Shown: in pieces, positions 21,801-31,914 of the stretch
Layout: the number at the start of each line of letters is the position of its first letter
Numbering within the stretch: position 1 is the stretch's first letter
Assembly: GCA_936450465.1 (NCBI GenBank)
Contig: OW388296.1
Span: 15,497,867 to 15,561,866, forward strand
Length of the DNA: 64,000 nucleotides
DNA from: Gibbula magus
Taxonomy: Eukaryota > Mollusca > Gastropoda > Trochida > Trochidae
Reading direction: 5' to 3'
Made by a program: the position numbers and the translations under genes
The notes under the pieces: model-generated
Seen by the model: the letters and a program-made list of their open reading frames with translations, nothing else
Told to the model about the DNA's origin: nothing
Database searches by the model: none

Positions 21801-24800
21801 CTAGTCTATTATTTTCAAGCGCAAAGCATTATGGTCTAGCTCACACACAATAAACAAAGACACGAAAGAATATAAAAAAAATATGAGCAATGAAAGAAAT
21901 CGAAATATATAATTTGTTGATGGTTATTTATTTACCATTTTATTTAATTATGTATTTGCTACAGATATTGGAATAATTGTCTTACCCAACTAGGTATTTT
22001 GCTTGAATTTTATAATTAATGAGAGTAAAAATTTGTCATTATTTGCTGGTCTTATCTGAATAAAAAGAACATTAAACAGGAAATAATTTGTATATTCTCA
22101 GGACATTTAGAAACATAGTTTGTAAAGCAATCGTCACATTCAGTAATGTGTGACAAGGGTACTTTGCAAGATCGACGCGTGAAGCACGTGCAGCACATGG
22201 GTTGTTATGGCGACTTGCGCTAGAGACGAGCCTTCACGCTTCGGAAGCGCTTGCTGTTTGTGTAGTACGTATTACGCAAAAAAGGGGACTCTGTTTATAT
22301 ACGTCAGATACCTGTAGCGCGCGCTAGTCGAAGTGATACTTCTCTTTGAAACCAAATTGCAATACATTGTCGTGATATGAACATTATTTAACATATGCCA
22401 TGTTGTAGATAAAACAATTCTCTGGCGAATGACGTTATAAGTATATTTTCCAAAAATTTGAAACACTAACATCCGTGATGGCTCTTTAAACTGGTTACAT
22501 TTGCAAACAACCCAGGCCTATATTTTCTAAGCTGTTTAAGAAATAGGCAAGTATCATCCATGGCTTAAAGAAGCGATCTCCAGCACTTTGAAAATCTAGG
22601 CCTTCAAAAGTATAATGCCTTATATATCCCCAAAGCCTGTAATTAACAGATTGAACCCAACAGAGTCCCGATATATTCCAAAATTTTATGGCTGCAGTCT
22701 TCTTGTTATTAATTGTTAAAAAACGGATAAAAACTAAGTAAGATGCATGGCAAAATATGTTAGTCAACTTTGTAAGAGCATTGTTGTTGGACATCTAAAA
22801 CCTTAACTTTGAAACAAGAACAATGCGTATTTTGTAACAAGAGTGCTCTGAGAGCAAAAGAAGCCCCAGTGTTTGTCCTATTGATGCACAAACTATCCTC
22901 CAAATAAGCAGCTGAAATGTAAGGGTCATTTACGAAAGATTAGATCTTATTATCTACATCTGCATTCAACATGAGACAGACTTTGATCAGTGTGAACATA
23001 TAACATTGTCTGAATGAACTAGCTAGTGACAATAAATAAGCATGTCAATTATCGAAGGCCTATCACCGATCAAAACAACATTTTGGAAATGGTTAAGATT
23101 TTCCAGAAAATTCATCCAACACAAAAGTCACAAGGTCAAAGGCCTATGCTGATGAATTAAAACTTCTGGTGAAGGTTAAAGTTCTTAAAATTGTGTCTTT
23201 CATCAAGGTCAAGGTTCAAACGTCAAAGAACACGACTATTTCAATGGTCTTATCTCAAGGAAAACACATCCATCAAGCTTAAAAGACATATCATTGATCA
23301 ATCAAAAGTTGGAGCCAAGCTAAGTTAAAGTTTAACTGGCAGTCTGAAACAGGAAACTTAAGCACTCTAAGTCAAGAGCCATAACTCTGAAAATATTTAT
23401 ATGATTCACCCGAAAAAAGCAAATGTGTATCACCGATGTATATCCAAAGCATATGTAAAGTTAGCTATAGAAAACTGTGGGAGGAGTTGATTTCAGAACA
23501 CAGGTGCCCTTTTCGGGACAATTGGACAGACAGATGGATTGTACCTTGACATACACCCCCTTGGGTTTCATCCGGGGGTTAAAAATTCAGTATGACCCCT
23601 ATATAAGTAATAATTTTCTTAAAATGGGGAATCATAGGGTATTAACCCGCCGCCACCCCTCCCCACAAATTCTGTTTTCAATCACAAAGAGTGCTTTGAA
23701 AATTCAGGCCTTGTTGTTGAGGATGGGCTGTAAGTTGTAGACTGAGTGTTACCTTGTTGTCGACATAATGGTCGCAGCCGTAGCACCAGACGGAGAGATC
23801 TGCGTAGCTGAGAACCATCAGGTGGGAGGCTTCTATCCCGTGGAACAGCATGTCCTCGTTAACGAACCGGCTACAGAACACCTGCCAGGTGAGAAGGTCA
23901 GTTAGCACATAAATGAATATCGTCTACCTCCCTCACAATCATAGAGAATATTATATTATATTTATGACACAAGTGCCAAATGTTGGTATTCTCAGAACAA
24001 GAGTAACAATATTAAGGCAGATAACATTTTTGTCAAAATCCTTAAATATCATAAATAAAATGGGCCTCATACAGGAAAAAATCATTTTTCTTTCCTCACC
24101 AACCCCAAGCAATAATGCCCCTCCCCACTGTACCACCCCTCTCCCAAGTTTGAGAGACAGTTGTCTTCCATCCCTAACCCCTATTCTTCTCATCAGTTGA
24201 AACTATCTGGACAAGGCAGCTAGGCAGTGTAATGTCTTTGGTAGAAACTAACTTGGATCTAGCTAACCTGAACCCCTCAGCCACCCCCCTTTTCCCAATA
24301 CACAACTTATTCCACAGTACACCAATACACAACTAATTCAACAGTGTACCAATACACAACTAATTCTACAGTGTACCAATGAACAACTATTTCGACAGTA
24401 TACCAACACACAACTAATTCCACAGTGTACCAATACAGAACTTATTCCACAGTGTACCAATAAACAACTATTTCGACAGTATACCAACACACAACTAATT
24501 CCACAGTGTACCAATACAGAACTTATCCCAATACACAACTTATTCCACAGTGTACCAATACACAACTAATTCCACAGTGTACCAATACACAACTAATTCC
24601 ACAGTGCACCAATACACAACTAATTCCACAGTGTACCAATACACAACTATTTCAACAGTATACCAACACACAACTAATTCCACAGTGTACCAATACAGAA
24701 CTTATTCCACAGTGTACCAATACACAACTAATTCCACAGAGTACCAATATTCAGGTACAAAGCTCTGCACCTGTTCTCATTATACATGGCCAATAGCAAA

Positions 24801-25795
24801 TACAAGATGCTTAGCTGTTAATGTTTGGACAAGCCAATGTTGGGCCCTTGCGACCCTATTTGGGGTCATAGGGTCATCAAATCTACAATTTGAAATCCCC
24901 TTAGGCCCAGAAGTCTGTACACATTTTAGCTTTCTAGAGCTTTTCATACTGGAGAGGACGATGAAAACAATGTTTTAGGTCATCACCCTTGGCCAAGGAG
25001 TCTGCACAGAACATTTCAGCTTGCTGGATGTTTTGGACTGGAGAAGAAGATGAAAATAGCTTTTTAAGCTTGTGACCACATTTGGGGTCAGGGGGTCACC
25101 AAATCTACAATTTGAAATTCCCTTAGGCCCAGGAGCCTGCTAAAAACATTTCAGCTTCTTCAGCTTTTTGCACTGGAGACAAAGATGAAAATAGGTTTGG
25201 GGTCATAGAGTCATCAAATCTACAATTTAGAATCCCCATTAGCCAAGGAGTTTGTACACAAAATTTCAGCTCCCTAGAGCCAGTGGTTTTGGAGAAGAAG
25301 TCGAAAAAGCCAAAAGTTGTACCACATGACCGTTACCGTGACTCTAAAGCAATGCATGTTGTGTATTTAGGGACACTGCGTCGAGGATAAAAATGAGTCC
25401 CATCTTTATCTCACTAAGCTGATTAGAGTATCTGATAACAAGTTACCCTTCACTTCACTGTCTACATTCAGTAGTTTTTATTACCAATTACGTCAAATGT
25501 CTGAAATTTGTTGTCTGTGACTTGTTAGCAGACATGTTAATCAGCATAGGTAGATACACATGATCTGATTTTTATTGTCAACGCGGTGTCCCTTTAACTC
25601 TCATGGGAGGGTAGCACCCCAGTCTGGATTGTAGGAACACACCTTGTAACAGACGAGACAGATCCAGTTCTCTGACCGGTCACCGCACCCCTCACAGGGG
25701 TCAGTTGTGTCCAGTGAGCGGGTGGGGAGGGGACGAACAGACTTCAGGTGAGGACACCAGCTCAGGGGTTGAACCGCGTACATCTGCTCAAAGTT
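18734..25795 (-). CDS. HDAC6: HDAC6-like C-terminal ubiquitin-binding zinc finger, last three exons
   Basis: HDAC6 is a cytoplasmic deacetylase (tubulin, HSP90) whose C-terminal ZnF-UBP binds free ubiquitin C-termini and links protein aggregates to dynein. The exons, in transcript order, are 25795-25643, 23881-23753 and 18805-18734; all junctions are phase 0 with GT/AG. Joined, they give 117 residues: PLSWCPHL, LDTTDPCEGCG, ENWICLVCYK, VFCSRFVNEDML, MVLSYADLSVWCYGCDHYV, and after it KFGEDLP, the recognisable end of HDAC6. The zinc Cys pairs, two of the His ligands and the Arg, Trp and Tyr of the ubiquitin pocket are present; the first His of the human GHML motif is Asp here. The deacetylase domains should lie further right on this strand but were not found within the window. 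A USP-family or BRAP ZnF-UBP is less likely because of the KFGEDLP tail immediately after the finger. Confidence 0.85.
19038..20232 (+). mobile_element. TTAA-bordered ~1.2-kb repeat, copy 1
   Basis: Begins right after a TTAA (19034-19037) with CCCTTACGTTGCGTATTTCT and stays similar to 30487-31752 until about 20232. The first ~90 bases are an inverted match to the end fragment at 30207-30297, so they are a terminal inverted repeat. No transposase frame was found. CCCT ends plus TTAA suit a piggyBac-like origin. The right end of this copy was not recognised. It lies in an HDAC6-like intron. Confidence 0.65.
20660..20800 (+). repeat. Dispersed repeat holding the empty TTAA site
   Basis: Starts with the GGCTCTGTAGCTCATCAGG motif and continues through 'GAGAGGTGCAACAAATAGGAAG' in parts to AATAGGTCTTAAGGTCC. 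The same sequence at 30361-30485 is cut at that TTAA by the 1.2-kb repeat copy 2. This copy therefore shows the site before insertion. Confidence 0.7.
20885..21401 (+). mobile_element. Tandem-core element, family H1, copy
   Basis: Three core units ('AATCCCCATTGGCCAAGGAG', 'CTATTTTGGGTCAGGGGGTC'), then the GACGGATGGATGGACGGACGG microsatellite in parts. It ends with CATGCCATAAGCCCATCGGC, a slightly decayed hairpin and AACTAA at 21396-21401. Same layout as 10555-11513. Confidence 0.68.
21656..22485. mobile_element. TTAA-flanked MITE, copy 2 (830 bp)
   Basis: TTAA at 21652-21655 and 22486-22489. The ends AGAGCCATCACGGATGTT and AACATCCGTGATGGCTCT are perfect complements. It is highly similar to 11977-12612 but carries ~190 extra bases (about 21868-22082) between 'GACACGAA' and 'AATAATTTG'. 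Either this is a nested insertion or copy 1 is a deletion form. Confidence 0.85.
22838..23582 (+). mobile_element. Tandem-core element, family H4
   Basis: Opens with AACAAGAG and a small hairpin TGCTCTGAGAGCA. Core phrases follow ('GTCAATTATCGAAGGCCTAT', 'GTCACAAGGTCAAAGGCC', 'CATCAAGGTCAAGGTTC'). It ends with GGACAGACAGATGG and a CCCCCTTGGGTTTCATCCGGGGG hairpin in parts. A shorter relative is at 18260-18510. Non-coding. Confidence 0.6.
23753..23881 (-). CDS. HDAC6: HDAC6-like exon, second half of ZnF-UBP
   Basis: The acceptor CCTGGCAG precedes GTGTTCTGTAGC and the donor is AAG|GTAACA. It is 43 codons, phase 0 at both ends: VFCSRFVNEDMLFHGIEASH then LMVLSYADLSVWCYGCDHYV and DNK. The ubiquitin-contacting R, W and Y positions of human HDAC6 are kept. 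The NGHML His is replaced by Asp (NEDML). Confidence 0.87.
24297..24752 (+). repeat. 27-bp minisatellite, ~17 units
   Basis: Units of 27 bp such as CAATACACAACTAATTCCAC plus AGTGTAC. Variants alternate in a recurring order (ACACAACTAATTC, GAACAACTATTTCGAC, CACACAACTAATTCC, ACAGAACTTATTCC), giving a higher-order repeat of about four units. Because 27 is a multiple of three, it produces long open frames on both strands; these have no other gene-like feature. Confidence 0.92.
24838..25318 (+). mobile_element. Tandem-core element, family H1, end-truncated
   Basis: Three diverged units with 'CCCTATTTGGGGTCATAGGG', 'AAATCCCCTTAGGCCC' and 'TTTTGGAGAAGAAGTCGAAA'. It stops before the microsatellite and terminal hairpin present in the other copies. 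Confidence 0.6.
25643..25795 (-). CDS. HDAC6: HDAC6-like exon, first half of ZnF-UBP
   Basis: On the minus strand the acceptor TTTGCAG precedes AACTTTGAGCAG and the donor is AAG|GTGTGT. It is 51 codons: NFEQMYAVQPLSWCPHLKSV then RPLPTRSLDTTDPCEGCGDR and SENWICLVCYK. It holds the Cys-Pro-His, Cys-x2-Cys and Cys-x2-Cys zinc ligands. Confidence 0.87.
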
Positions 25796-26222
25796 CTGCA
25801 AATGAATTGTACAAATCAAAACAATGTCAATATTTTTGGTCACGGTCACAGTGACAGAATAGGTAAGCTGTTGGTACAGTCATTGGAGAATTACTCTAAG
25901 TGTGTAGGTTTGAATTCAGCAAGGAACTCGTCCAAAAAAAGGATAGTTTTAAAAGTACTATATCAGACAGAGTGACACCAACTACAACAATGTTACATTG
26001 TAAACATAATAAATGACAGGTGCACTGAAGATAGTGCTAATATGTGAATGACAGTTGTCCTACATACATCTGGTAAGTCCTCTGTGGATAAATATTTGCA
26101 ATTTAGAAATATATGTCATTATAATATCGACAGAAATTCTAAGAGATAATGTTAACTTATCTGAATATTAATATATTAATAATACTTTTAATACACAGTT
26201 AATAATGTCAATGTCAATATCA
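25796..26222. other. HDAC6-like intron or flank, nothing recognised
   Basis: Upstream (in transcript sense) of the first ZnF exon. AT-rich with no further exon that continues HDAC6. The preceding exon must end on a whole codon; none was recognised here. Confidence 0.4.
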
Positions 26223-26347
26223 ATGGCGGATACAGGGGGGTGGGGCGGTCTAGAACCCCCTTTAAAAAAATTTGGCATGGAAAAAATTTGGACCCCCCCT
26301 TTTCCATTGGTGGACCCCCTCCTTTCAAAATTCCAGGATCCGTCACT
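26223..26347. mobile_element. Short MITE with TGGCGGATACAGG ends
   Basis: Inverted ends TGGCGGATACAGG and CCAGGATCCGTCA surround ~100 bp rich in G and C runs. The same 'GTGGCGGATCCAG' end occurs at 38621, 38711, 45359, 49181, 51281 and 53368 and its partner 'TATCCGCCCCTGC' at about 45576, so this is a multi-copy family here. Confidence 0.65.
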
Positions 26348-26349
26348 GA

Positions 26350-27065
26350 ATATTCATGCATTGCAAGGGACCCCAAAGATAATGTCTTAAGTTCTTCATA
26401 TTCAGTATCCACAGTTCTAGATATTCATTTTTTTAATATATACATTTGTTTCTACTACTTGTTTCTACTTTCTATTACTTACTAAAACTATCAAACATCT
26501 AGACACTTGCTGAACTAAGCTTGTATAGAGAATGCAACAAATCAATTTGTTATATTATCTTTAAAACTTTTAAGAAAAATACAAACTGCAAAATCAAACC
26601 TTTCATTTTCAACATTTATTTGATATATTTTTCCAATGTCAAAATCAATCAGGTACAAGATTTTTTAAACTGATTTGTTTTTCAAACTGTTAAACTTTAC
26701 GCAAATAACAATTCTAGCTAGATAAATAAACAACAGACACCAATTTCAGGTGGGCAAACTGGTCGAAAACACAATTAAGATTTTGAAATAGATCTCAAAG
26801 TCCCAAATTGAATGGTAAATTTTCAATTTCACATGTGCGACTTTCGATTAAGACAGGTAAATTGCTTCTCAGAGAAAGGTAAGCATTGAACCTTTGTTGG
26901 CTTGGCTCACGAGGAATTGTGAAAATATCACGACTACAATCACCTCCAGATGTGGAAAGTTTACCTGTCGGGATGGGAAAGAGTCATACCCCATATTCTA
27001 CATACATCTATTCCCTCAGGCAGAATGCAGAAGTGCAACCAGCGCTTCCGTGGTAGAAGCCACCA
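26350..27065. other. Unassigned AT-rich stretch
   Basis: No exon, repeat partner or RNA gene was recognised. It is probably HDAC6-like intron sequence. Confidence 0.4.
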
Positions 27066-27069
27066 TTAA

Positions 27070-27426
27070 AGGGGCAGTAGCACGTTTTTTCGCTGAAATA
27101 AGTCGATGAAATGTATTTGAAAAATAATGTCACCAATAGCAAAACACCCTTCTCTCTTCGGAAAATCAAGTTAAAAAATTAGTGTACATGGTTCCGTTAA
27201 AGTCATGGGAATCGTTTTTTGTCTTTCGAAATAATAAATTGTGTTCACAATAAAATGGCCGCCATGCAAGTTTTGCTTTTTACGAAACACTGTTATAACC
27301 ACTACGGGTAATTGGTTTGTGTTATGAGATGTTTTACCCTATAAAGTAAATATAAATGACATAAACTAACATTATAAATGGGAAATTTGAAAAAATAAAT
27401 TTTGCAAAAAACGTACTACTGCCCCT
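27070..27426. mobile_element. 357-bp TTAA-flanked MITE
   Basis: TTAA at 27066-27069 and 27427-27430. The ends AGGGGCAGTAGCACGTTTTT and AAAAACGTACTACTGCCCCT are inverted repeats with one mismatch. No coding capacity. A third TTAA family, distinct in sequence from the 636-bp and 1.2-kb ones. Confidence 0.85.
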
Positions 27427-27430
27427 TTAA

Positions 27431-28451
27431 ACTCTCACTGGATAGGTGGAAGTTTTTATTCAGATGTTTAACAGAATCTCCTACCAGATATTGTCAGAAT
27501 GATAAATATTGCTTCTCAGATTCCCTCCCTATGAAACGTTTTGCAATGGGATGGTTAGCTATTGCAACTGCCCCCCTCTGAAATTAACAAGCAATGGAAT
27601 TATTGACCGGTCGAATACTAAATGTCATACCTTGAGAACCTATAAGAAATGTAAGCAAGTTAATCCCCTCACTCCTCTAAAACTTATCAATAATTCTACG
27701 TCATGTTGTTGTCCATAAATACTTGTCCATATTTGACATCCAAAATGGCACTCAAAGAAGCAATGTTAACAATCAAACCATTTCAGAAATATACAAACAA
27801 CGAGTTCTGACCAAAACATTCTATTTTCTGTCCACAAAAACAGGAAGAATCCCTCCGTGCTGCAGGCATACCACCCAGCACTTACATTGTTATTGTTAGC
27901 CACATTGTCCACTATATTTTCTTTGAGAATGTCATTACCTTGTCAACAATGAGTGTTGATTGACCGTCAAACTAATTGGATCCTTAACGTTAACTTTCCA
28001 TTGTTCCTGTATAGATCTCTACGTTGATACAATAGTAGACGGTTGACCTTTCTACCACAACAGGAAGAACCATTGTCCTCTTATTGGCTAATCATACACG
28101 CGACAAAGAAGAATCGCTGAAGTGTCATGGCTGACCATTTTACTTTATCGCTCCTACCAGATTCAGAAGGAGACAGTTCAATGTCCTGAGGTCAGATGGA
28201 GGTATATATATCAAACTTTAAAGAGACGGTTCTATTGGATATCCACCATTTTGTTTTTATGCATTATGAAAAATGATATTCTAGGTTTATTTGGGATGCA
28301 ACGATAGATTGAACTATCAACTTATTGCAATAATATCTGTGCCAATAGTACTTTATCGATAGTATTTTAAAAAACAACTGACAGTATCAACAGCATGGCT
28401 TTCGCAATAGTCTGTTGTGGTCAATAATCACCCCTAAGCAATTCATTAGCA
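27431..28451. other. Unassigned stretch
   Basis: Some moderately GC-richer patches (27840-27900, 28120-28220) do not translate into anything I recognise and have no convincing paired splice sites. No repeat partner in the window. Confidence 0.35.
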
Positions 28452-29365
28452 AAATGAACAAGCAAAAAAGGTGAGCGTGGCTCACTAATACCCCCGACTT
28501 TTAAAAGTTTGACATTTTTATTTTACTTAAAGGGAGAGGTGTCTGCACACCTAAGGATTGATAAGCTATGAAATGTAATTGCTAAGATTAAACTGTTTGT
28601 GAAAAGGGTAGGACAAGTCTCTTTATGTAAAAAAGGTGGTTTAAGTAAAAGAATGAATAATAGTACGGTGAATTGAAAAGGTAGATGTAACATAATACAA
28701 TTCTGCCATTACCACTGATTTCAACTTTATTTTGGAAATTAATCCATCATAATGATTCATTGGAGTGACTTGAAACAACAGGTACATGGAAGCACACCCC
28801 TGTCTGGCACAGTGAGGCATATACAGCAGTTTATGGCTGAAAGGAAAGAAAATTTAACTTTTCCAAAAATATAACCAGTGTAAATATAAAAAGTAAAATC
28901 AACGAGAACACAGAAGTAGCTTAAGATGAAAGTTACATGAAAAAGATAATGATAAAATCAACAAATCACAACACACATTCTAGCTCTGAACACAATACAA
29001 AAAATCGCCATTTTATAAATTCACCAAATCCTGTTACATTTTGCCATGCACCTCTCCTAGTGGTGAAGAAGACATGTGCCAAATTTGAAAAGGATGAGAA
29101 GAATATTTTTTCTGTAATTGTACGGACAAAAAAATGATCAGAATATGACTAAGTTAAAAGAAATTTTAAAAAACGCCAAAATTAAAAAATTCACCAATTC
29201 CGTTTAAATTTCGAACTGCACCTCTCCTAGTAGTGAAGAAGACATGTTCACAATTTGAAAGGGATGAGATGAATAGTTTTTCTGTAATCGATCGAACAAA
29301 AATTGTCTTCGGACGGAAGGACGGACGGAATCATTGGTATTACTATATGCCCCTATATGGGGATA
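28452..29365 (+). mobile_element. Tandem-core element, family H3, copy 1
   Basis: Starts AACAAGCAAAAAAGGTGAGC with a GTGAG-CGTGG-CTCAC hairpin. It contains two units of 'CACCTCTCCTAGTGGTGAAG ... AAATTTGAAAAGGATGAG', then GGACGGAAGGACGGACGG. It ends with a CCCCTATATGGGG hairpin and ATAAAATAAAAA. Its close relative is at 41073-42220. Confidence 0.75.
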
Positions 29366-30206
29366 AAATAAAAAGAACCAAGTCTTGATAACAGAACCAG
29401 ATGAAATAAAAAAACTAATAAAAGTTTTTTCTAAAGTAACAATTCACGACGGAAATTGACCCTCGCCAATAAGAGGGTTATATTTCAAATGTTTGCCATG
29501 TTTCAAAGGGTTTCCGTTTCAGTGTTTACAGACCTTTTTTGGTTACCTTTCAAGTATTTGCCAACTTTTTCAGATCTTTCAGAGAAGCCATATAGCACAC
29601 AGAATAGATGAGCAAATAATTCAATCCACATCAATACATCATGATGAATTCTGAAATAATCTTTAAATGTATTTGAGCAAGGCAAACAAATCACAATTAA
29701 ACACTTAAGGATTATAGAAAGGTTTCATCAGCAAAATAGTTCCGTCATTTCTAACGGATCTTAAAATTGCCATTTGAACATGAAAAACTTAAAAAGGAAC
29801 AGAATGGAGAAAAAGCTGAAATACTATGACTATCCATCAATCTTGGTCTTCCTTCATCTCTACAACTTCTAAATATCCCTTAAAGAAAGCTTTTAAGGTT
29901 AGTTTTATTACACTGACTCAAATTGTCGTGATTAGAGATCATTCAGGAATATTGGGATAGAATGAAGTAGTTTATCTCTTAGAAGCAGAAGCTATGTACA
30001 CGTCTGAATTATGAGAAACATCATAGACACAATTAATAATTGATCAAGAAATATAGAATCAACATTGATGTCATATGAAGTTACGATAAAACATAATACA
30101 TCAAAATATTCTTAAAATATTTTTCAAGCCTTTTTTAAGAACATTTTATAGTTCTAAATGTGTTTGGCAGGTTAAGAGGAAGCACATAGAAATAGTACTT
30201 ATTATT
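29366..30206. other. Unassigned AT-rich stretch
   Basis: No recognisable exon or repeat between the H3 copy and the TTAA end fragment. Confidence 0.4.
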
Positions 30207-30297
30207 CGCTTAATTCGGCTGCGAGCTAGAGCTCGAGGGTCTGAATATTCCACCATTGGGGCAAAAAGGGGTAAAATATAACATCTCAACGGAAGGG
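30207..30297 (-). repeat. Solo terminal inverted repeat ending at TTAA
   Basis: Ends CAACGGAAGGG immediately before TTAA (30298-30301). It is the diverged reverse complement of the first ~90 bases of the 1.2-kb repeats (shared pieces: GGCTGCGAGCT, GAGGGTCTG, GGGTAAAATA). It represents the opposite end of the same family, left alone or from a deleted element. Confidence 0.6.
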
Positions 30298-30486
30298 TTA
30301 ATTGTATACATTTGTAATTAAAATAGATAATATTTGAATAGATATAACACCTTAACAAAAATAGAGCCACTGGCTCTGTAGCTCATCAGGCTTTATATAC
30401 ATTAACTAATTCAAAATGGCAACTTCTAGCTGAGAGGTACAACAAATAGGAAGATCTTTAAACGGAGAAGATGAAATAGGTCTTAA

Positions 30487-31752
30487 CCCTTACGTTGCGT
30501 ATTTCTATTTTACCCATTTTAGCCCCTGTGGCGGATTTTACAGACCCTCCAGCTCGCAGCAGTATTTTGGCTTAGGCACTAATTAGCTCTTCTGGCGGCG
30601 CTTCCGGTACCGTTTTTACGAAATATATCGCATCCACATCGCGAATACAGACTATATACGTGCGTTCAATACAAATACAAGTCGTGGCACCTGTACACAA
30701 ATGGCTAAGTCATATCAGCGACTTTGAATGAATTTTCTACGATTTTTCGTTTTTATTCTATTACTTTCGAAAGATTGTCTTTAATTCGGGCCTATCATAA
30801 ATACGAAACGAAAAAATTCAATTTATATATGGAATTGAAGACAAGAAGTCTGGCTTCACAATGATATAAAATTATTAGAATGTGACCTTTGGTTATAATT
30901 CTATAGCTATGTAAAGTTTGTCTTTATTTCCACCTATAAAATTGTATTTACTTACAACATGTATGCGGCATTGCAAACGGTTGTTCATCGCACTTTTCCA
31001 AGAAATCATAATCTCAAACCAGTTGACAAATAAGCACATGTCAACCCAAATATGGTTATGTTGTTTGACCTTTCCAATAAATGCTAACCTCGAACCATAA
31101 CTGATGAAAATATGTTGATTAGTTTGTGTGTCGTTTGGTTTTACATGCCTCTCAGAAAGGTAAAATTGTATCTTTATTTCTGTGAATAAATATGCGCATT
31201 TTATATAGAATAAAGAATAAAAGATTATTCTTTTCGGTTTATTGTGATATAAAAATTATGAAAATACATTCAGTAATTTAGCAGTGATAAATTGTGTAAG
31301 AAGTTGTGAAAATCGCCTATTGTTTCAAAATTTATGAAGTGTAAACATGACCTTTTTCATGGCCCTTGCTGTGTCTTTATTATTTTTTTGACATTTGCGA
31401 ATTTTATATGGGATTGTAGTCTATTCTTTCCCCTTTATTTTGGCGTAATATTTTTTGAAAACAACCAATTCGTTCACATGATATGAAGTGCGGGAGTAAG
31501 GCAAGTTACCGATTTTTTCCCCCGTCCCGTGAGATGCGAGGCAGATAGTATGTACGGGCAATGCAAACCCGAGGCAATGCAAACACGTGGGTGATAATTA
31601 GCTCCCAGGGAGATTAGGCTTCGGGGCGAAGCCCGACAAAATTGGCGTTTTGTAACGCTAATTATCGATGCGTTACGGGTCAACAATGCACATACAATTT
31701 GGTGTGATGTTTGCTGGACATTTCGACCAGACATTGACAAAGTCTTGTTATC
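30487..31752 (+). mobile_element. TTAA-bordered ~1.2-kb repeat, copy 2
   Basis: Begins after TTAA 30483-30486 with CCCTTACGTTGCGTATTTCT. Similar to 19038-20232 throughout, with an extra ~40 bp around 31618-31655 ('GGCTTCGGGGCGAAGCC' hairpin). It interrupts the dispersed repeat whose unbroken version is at 20660-20800, cutting exactly at its TTAA. The right end is not recognisable; sequence passes into the DIRS element. Confidence 0.7.
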
Positions 31753-31914
31753 TTAGCGAACTGCGAGATGTATATAAACAAGTTTTCATGTGGCGGATCT
31801 ACGGACACACTTCATCTCGCATTTCGCCTGGAGACCAAACATAGTTATAACTGACCCGGTATATGCACTAAGTCTGCCGTATCCATCTCGCCAAGGGGTA
31901 AAACATTTTTCTCT

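Noticed and set aside
24338..24978. Open frames with 9-residue repeats in the 27-bp minisatellite
   Set aside because: Open on both strands simply because the unit is a multiple of three; no start context, splice sites or flanking coding sequence.
19034..30301. One 11-kb transposon from the TTAA end at 19034 to the inverted end at 30301, carrying HDAC6 exons
   Set aside because: The last HDAC6 exon (18734-18805) lies outside on the left and joins in phase with the exons inside, and a second left end starts at 30487. Separate insertions of one family in gene introns explain this better.
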